DNA from: Desulfobacteraceae bacterium
Lineage (GTDB): Bacteria; Desulfobacterota; Desulfobacteria; Desulfobacterales; UBA5616
Direction of reading: 5' to 3'
Assembly: GCA_030620375.1 (NCBI GenBank)
Contig: JAUXEW010000114.1
Location: 1 to 8,577 of the forward strand
Length of the DNA stretch: 8,577 nt
The translations under genes and the position numbers were made by a program. Numbering within the stretch: the first letter of the stretch is position 1; every line of letters starts with the position of its first letter. Shown one piece after another: positions 5,675 through 8,577 of the stretch. Under the pieces are notes generated by a model. It did no database searches. It saw only the letters and a list, made by a program, of their open reading frames with translations, and was not told the origin of the DNA.

Positions 5675-6362
5675 ACTCATCGAGTTGAAATATGTCTGCA
5701 TTTTCAGGTATGGTAAATGTAAACAATTTATCTTCTAAATCAGGGTTAAATTGAATATCGCTCAGATTCACGCGGGTTTCGTCTTCGTATAGATTATAGG
5801 TGATAATCCGGACAAGCGTGAAATTTTGTTTTGAGACGAATAAATAGATGGCGGATAGCCCCAGCGTATTTTCCCGGGGGACGAGTTTTAACAGGTAAAG
5901 CGTTTTATCTTCCGGTTCCTCAAGGAATATCTCAAATTTTTGCCTCAGTATCTTGATATCACACAGAAAGCCCGCGCCCTTACCGTTACCGAAAAAAAGG
6001 GGAGATTCGCCGACGATGACCTGGTTGTCCTCCGGACGATAGATCCATAAGGTCTTGCCGTCGGAAACGATGAGTTGCGGATCCGGTGATTCATATTCCC
6101 ATCTCATCATACCGGGCGGCTTGACGTATATTTTGCCCGATGCCGTATCGGAGATATCCATTGCCGTGATGGTGGAGGTTTGAGAAAATCGTGCGGAAAA
6201 ACCGGTGGTCAGATAACGGTTTTCCACGCCATCTAAAACTTCATCCAAGGTGTGTAACATATCAATAGGCGCGGGTTCCGTTGTTAATTCCTTGCCCGGC
6301 ACCCCATCTGCATTTATAGCAGCCATCATCCCGAATATTATGGCCAAATATTTTAATTTCAT
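5673..6362 (-). CDS. lolA: Outer-membrane lipoprotein carrier protein LolA
   Basis: Periplasmic chaperone that takes lipoproteins from the LolCDE complex to LolB or directly to the outer membrane. The 229-residue protein begins with a signal peptide (MKLKYLAIIFGMMAAINA, likely cut near residue 18). The mature part carries the LolA beta-sheet pattern: GFSARFSQTSTI (54-65), GKIYVKPPGMMRWEYESP (76-93, with the conserved Arg87), QLIVSDGKTLWIYRPEDNQV (96-115), then FLEEPEDKTLYLLKLVP and IYLFVSKQNFTLVRI strands. A long DKLFTFTIPENADIF tail is typical of the family. The ATG at 6362 has a modest GGGAT site 7 bases upstream. The gene ends inside the nadA ribosome site. The acidic pro-region after the signal peptide (residues 20-35) is slightly longer than in E. 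coli. Confidence 0.93.
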   Translation of the reverse strand: MKLKYLAIIFGMMAAINADGVPGKELTTEPAPIDMLHTLDEVLDGVENRYLTTGFSARFSQTSTITAMDISDTASGKIYVKPPGMMRWEYESPDPQLIVSDGKTLWIYRPEDNQVIVGESPLFFGNGKGAGFLCDIKILRQKFEIFLEEPEDKTLYLLKLVPRENTLGLSAIYLFVSKQNFTLVRIITYNLYEDETRVNLSDIQFNPDLEDKLFTFTIPENADIFQLDE

Positions 6363-6459
6363 TTGTAGATCCCAGTCAATCGTTTTGTCCCGACAAGAAA
6401 AAATAAGGGGCTATTATGGTTGTTCAGTCTACACAGGGTTGCCAAAATCTCTGACCGCT

Positions 6460-6488
6460 TACATATATTAACCGCTTGATTTTGTAAA
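6460..6488 (-). promoter_or_regulatory. Candidate lolA-nadA promoter
   Basis: TTTACA (6483-6488, minus strand) and TATGTA (6460-6465) are 17 bases apart, giving a start near 6453 and a leader of about 90 bases to the lolA ATG. The match is moderate. The 276-base gap 6363-6638 holds no convincing gene or terminator, and readthrough from the upstream gene cannot be excluded. Confidence 0.3.
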
Positions 6489-6638
6489 CAGCGCCTGAAT
6501 GAAAACAGCTATTTTTCCCGATTGCTGCGTCAGGTAAAAATTTTGGCATGCAGTGACGCGTTTCAGCGCTGTCCTGTGGATATCGAAGCGCCTTATAGCC
6601 GGCTTCAGGGAGTTTCAATATCCGGATCCGGTTCAAGT

Positions 6639-7499
6639 TCACCAGGTATCCTGATAGATCAATTCTTTAAAATATTCCGTTTTTCCATGGATGGAAAGGC
6701 TGATCCGGTCAATGATTTTTATGTTGTACCGTGCGTCTGCTTTATCGAAATAAGGCGTTTTGATCCCCTGCAGGATCAATGTTTCCATATTGATTTTTTT
6801 TAATTGCGCTTCAAATTCTTCAGCTCTCTCAAGGGTTGATATATAAAATTTCTTTAAATCCATCAATGCCCGATAAATATTCGCCTCATCCATAACCCCT
6901 TCAAGGAACTCAAGAGCAAAATTTAAGGATTCAATAAACTCATCCGGCATAGCGGTAATTGTTTTAAAGAATGAAACCATCCATACGATATTGTTTTCCG
7001 TAAATCGGATCCGTGAGTTTCTCAACTTCACTTTCGTAAGGTTTTTCAGGGCTTCGTCAACATACCGGCCAATTCCGTCAACCAGGCGTTGATCCAGCAA
7101 TTTGGTCAGGTTGAGGTGGCATATAAAATGTTCGGCGGCCGAAAAGGAAAAAGAAAGCGGAAAAGAACCCCTTTCATCCGGCAGGTGAACCATTACTGCC
7201 GGGTGTTTTGATACAATTTTATGTAGCAGTGCATCCACATCGTTTTGTTGAAAACTGAGACGTTCTACGAGCGGTTCCAACCGAGCCTGAATCGATTCAT
7301 CCGGGAAACAAATCAATTGGATAAGGGCTTCTCTTTCACAGTTTGTCGGGTCATCGATGATTCGTTTGATTTGTTCGATTGTCGGTGTTGAAAAGGTTGA
7401 ATCGATAAAATGAAGCGCATCGGCATTTAACGCGACCCCGTTGTTTAAGATCTTAATGATCGCATTAGTCATTAAGTCATATTTATTATCCGAATCCAT
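6639..7499 (-). CDS. Hypothetical protein, cytoplasmic, mostly helical
   Basis: I do not recognise this protein. From the ATG at 7497-7499 it is 286 residues with no signal peptide or membrane helix. Most of it looks alpha-helical, with alternating charged and hydrophobic residues, including a probable coiled-coil or helical-hairpin stretch near residues 205-240 (rich in L, K, E) and a basic patch around 151-166. No nucleotide-binding loop, metal cluster or helix-turn-helix stands out. Cysteines are few (C54, C64, C127). The frame remains open upstream to a TTG at 7622, but those extra 41 codons include the hairpin-rich region 7565-7615 and look non-coding. The chosen ATG has no strong ribosome site. 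It lies between trxC and lolA on the same strand, 122 bases after trxC, so it may be expressed from the trxC promoter. Confidence 0.7.
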   Translation of the reverse strand: MDSDNKYDLMTNAIIKILNNGVALNADALHFIDSTFSTPTIEQIKRIIDDPTNCEREALIQLICFPDESIQARLEPLVERLSFQQNDVDALLHKIVSKHPAVMVHLPDERGSFPLSFSFSAAEHFICHLNLTKLLDQRLVDGIGRYVDEALKNLTKVKLRNSRIRFTENNIVWMVSFFKTITAMPDEFIESLNFALEFLEGVMDEANIYRALMDLKKFYISTLERAEEFEAQLKKINMETLILQGIKTPYFDKADARYNIKIIDRISLSIHGKTEYFKELIYQDTW

Positions 7500-7624
7500 G
7501 GTGTGATGTTGGTCCGTTCCCAATCGTAAGTCAAACCGTACCAAACCGGTCAACAGGGTGATCCACAGCGTGAACAAGCAATGCGGGCGCATTTCGCGCA
7601 GTTTGCTGCGGGGAGGCTTCAAGC

Positions 7625-8080
7625 TTAAATGTATGGCGCCATGGCATGAGAAATCTGCTGTTTGGGCAAAGCCCCCACCAGGGTTTCCCGTAGCTTACCA
7701 TTATCAAAAATTAACAGTGTGGGAATACTCCGAATCTGGAATTGATTAGCTACGCGCGGGTTTTCATCCACATTAAGTTTGCACACCTTTGCCCTCCCTT
7801 TCCATTCCGAGGCCAGGTCCTCCATGATGGGTCCGACCATTTTGCACGGACCGCACCAGGGTGCCCAGCAGTCGAGCAATACCGGCAAAGGGGAGTTAAC
7901 CACCTTTTCAGTAAAATCATTATCACCAACGGCGATTGTCTCTCCGGTTAACAGGTCAAGGGTATTTATGGGAGATCCACATTTTCCGCACTTTGCCTTT
8001 TCGCGCATTTTTTCAACCGGGATTCTGTTTTTCGTGCCGCATGACAAGCATCTTAATAAATATGACGGGACTGCATTCAT
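7625..8080 (-). CDS. trxC: Thioredoxin with N-terminal zinc ribbon (thioredoxin 2, TrxC type)
   Basis: A 151-residue cytoplasmic dithiol-disulfide oxidoreductase. The N-terminus carries a zinc ribbon with C11, C14, C31, C34 (CLSCG...CGKCG), the feature that separates TrxC from ordinary thioredoxin. The thioredoxin fold follows: D70, active site WCGPC (75-79) with C76 and C79, and the cis-proline loop IRSIPT with P120. The motif NRIP after the first zinc knuckle also matches E. coli TrxC. It is about 12 residues longer than the E. coli protein. An extra cysteine, C71, occupies the place usually held by Phe just before WAPWCGPC. The start is supported by AGAGG 8 bases before the ATG, and a strong -10 box lies about 42 bases upstream. 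It is the first gene of the leftward group. Confidence 0.93.
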   Translation of the reverse strand: MNAVPSYLLRCLSCGTKNRIPVEKMREKAKCGKCGSPINTLDLLTGETIAVGDNDFTEKVVNSPLPVLLDCWAPWCGPCKMVGPIMEDLASEWKGRAKVCKLNVDENPRVANQFQIRSIPTLLIFDNGKLRETLVGALPKQQISHAMAPYI

Positions 8081-8121
8081 GGATAGTTCCTCTCAATAAA
8101 TTAAAATCGATGCATGGTACA

Positions 8122-8149
8122 ATTATAATGCAACATTGAAAAAAAACAA
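8122..8149 (-). promoter_or_regulatory. Promoter of trxC with overlapping palindrome
   Basis: A perfect -10 box TATAAT (8122-8127, minus strand) is 16 bases from a partial -35 TTGTTT (8144-8149). Transcription would start near 8115 with a 35-base leader to the trxC ATG. The -35 is embedded in an inverted repeat CATTG-N8-CAATG (8134-8151, the centre all A/T), which may be an operator. Its binding protein is unknown. Confidence 0.5.
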
Positions 8150-8166
8150 TGAGTAAAGAATCCTGG

Positions 8167-8180
8167 CCCAGAGGACCCGG
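8167..8180. repeat. Direct repeat CCCAGAGGACCCGG, copy 1
   Basis: Identical over 14 bases to 8423-8436. The similarity extends to CCTG just before and to a run of six T plus TG just after, so the wider match is about 26 of 29 bases. The copies flank the inverted hairpin pair. Confidence 0.7.
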
Positions 8181-8203
8181 CTTTTTTGTGTACGATGTCC
8201 TGC

Positions 8204-8277
8204 TGTAGGGTCCGTTCCCCGAACGGACCGAATGGCGAACAGGCCGGTTTCAGCACGTTCAGGGACCGTGCCCTACA
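8204..8277. repeat. Paired inverted hairpins with TGTAGGG ends (BIME/REP-like)
   Basis: The two ends are inverted copies starting TGTAGGG (8204-8210; reverse complement of 8271-8277) and matching at about 17 of the first 21 positions. Each end contains its own hairpin: a perfect 9-bp stem GGTCCGTTC/GAACGGACC with loop CCC (8209-8229), and a GCACG/CGTGC stem (8253-8271) with one internal mismatch. Two inverted palindromes each preceded by GTAG is the layout of bacterial interspersed mosaic elements mobilised by RAYT (TnpA-REP) proteins. No RAYT gene is in the window. Confidence 0.6.
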
Positions 8278-8422
8278 TTTTCGGCTGGATTACTTCAATT
8301 CATATTAATCATTGATTAAATTCCTTTTGAGAAATTCGGATAGACCTCTTTTTATGTTTAAGTAAAGAATTCAGTATGCTTGTCGAACCTTTTCACGGCA
8401 TAGCCAACTGCCTCTGACCTGT

Positions 8423-8436
8423 CCCAGAGGACCCGG
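8423..8436. repeat. Direct repeat CCCAGAGGACCCGG, copy 2
   Basis: Second copy, 256 bases from the first. Here a flanking CCTCTG (8411-8416) pairs with CAGAGG (8425-8430) to form a 6-bp stem, and six T follow at 8437-8442, so this copy could also act as a weak plus-strand terminator. Confidence 0.7.
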
Positions 8437-8577
8437 TTTTTTATGTTTAAATAAATCGGTTCTAAAAGCTTCAATTGCGATCAAGATTGAGGAAGGCATC
8501 GAATGCCCGGCTGTCAACTTTGTTAGCTAGTGTCCATCCAGAAATGGTCTTTTTGCCCAATCTCATCGTTATGCGAA

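Larger units (their letters stand above)
8081..8577. other. Gene-free, repeat-rich intergenic region at the right edge
   Basis: About 500 bases with no frame that looks like a protein. It holds the trxC promoter, a 14-bp direct repeat in two copies, the inverted hairpin pair at 8204-8277, a hairpin GGCAT-CGA-ATGCC (8495-8507) and an inverted repeat TCAAT/ATTGA near 8471-8490. A/T-rich segments with TTTTTATGTTTAA recur near 8349-8362 and 8438-8450. No RNA gene is evident. Confidence 0.6.

Noticed and set aside
6424..6642. Small minus-strand frame starting at a GTG overlapping the stop of the unrecognised gene
   Set aside because: The GTGA overlap suggests coupling, but there is no ribosome site, the composition is not protein-like and it covers the candidate lolA promoter.
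6522..6803. Plus-strand frame of 93 codons
   Set aside because: It mostly opposes the C-terminal part of the unrecognised gene and has no start signal.
7500..7622. N-terminal extension of the unrecognised protein to a TTG at 7622
   Set aside because: The 41 extra codons cover overlapping hairpins, the TTG has no ribosome site, and the ATG at 7499 gives a more normal N-terminus.
7779..8099. Plus-strand frame of 106 codons
   Set aside because: Antisense to trxC, whose active site and zinc ribbon show the minus strand is coding.
8525..8550. Possible insertion-sequence end (GTGTCCATCCAGAAATGG)
   Set aside because: It has only a short CCAT/ATGG inverted match and no partner end in the window, so it cannot be supported.

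Overview
This window looks like an ordinary housekeeping stretch of a Gram-negative, probably sulfate-reducing deltaproteobacterial (Desulfobacterota) chromosome. An outer membrane is implied by LolA and a periplasmic MltB-type lytic transglycosylase. The phylum is inferred from general gene content and from the style of the dispersed palindromic repeats; nothing here proves the genus.

Left edge (1-300): a 10-bp-periodic array of TGGGN-like boxes reading leftward, strongly reminiscent of the MraZ operator upstream of the mraZ/dcw cell-division cluster, so mraZ probably lies just beyond base 1. Next comes a complete tRNA-Glu(CTC) gene on the minus strand with its own promoter and intrinsic terminator. 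Then, also on the minus strand (374-1590), a secreted MltB-family lytic transglycosylase is translationally coupled to a two-helix PLDc_N-type membrane protein. The 5' end of the transglycosylase reading frame runs through a compact block of four perfect hairpins, the last followed by eight T, so its start is doubtful.

Centre (1745-4722, plus strand): radA (recombination intermediate processing), a 166-bp MITE-like element with 15-bp terminal inverted repeats, rlmE/ftsJ (23S rRNA 2'-O-methyltransferase) and yebC/TACO1. A 16-bp palindrome containing the yebC stop codon separates this group from the convergent minus-strand genes.

Right half (4766-8080, minus strand): transcription order is trxC-type thioredoxin with an N-terminal zinc ribbon, an unrecognised 286-residue mostly helical protein, lolA and nadA. 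The lolA stop codon lies in the nadA ribosome binding site, so those two are coupled. A good sigma70-like promoter precedes trxC.

Right edge (8081-8577): about 500 bases without a gene, holding a paired inverted-hairpin element with TGTAGGG ends, a 14-bp direct repeat 256 bases apart, and smaller palindromes. It reads as a repeat-rich intergenic region.

I see no convincing undescribed multi-gene system. The points most worth a second look are the MraZ-box-like array, the four-hairpin block with internal terminator upstream of the transglycosylase signal peptide, and the unrecognised protein between trxC and lolA.
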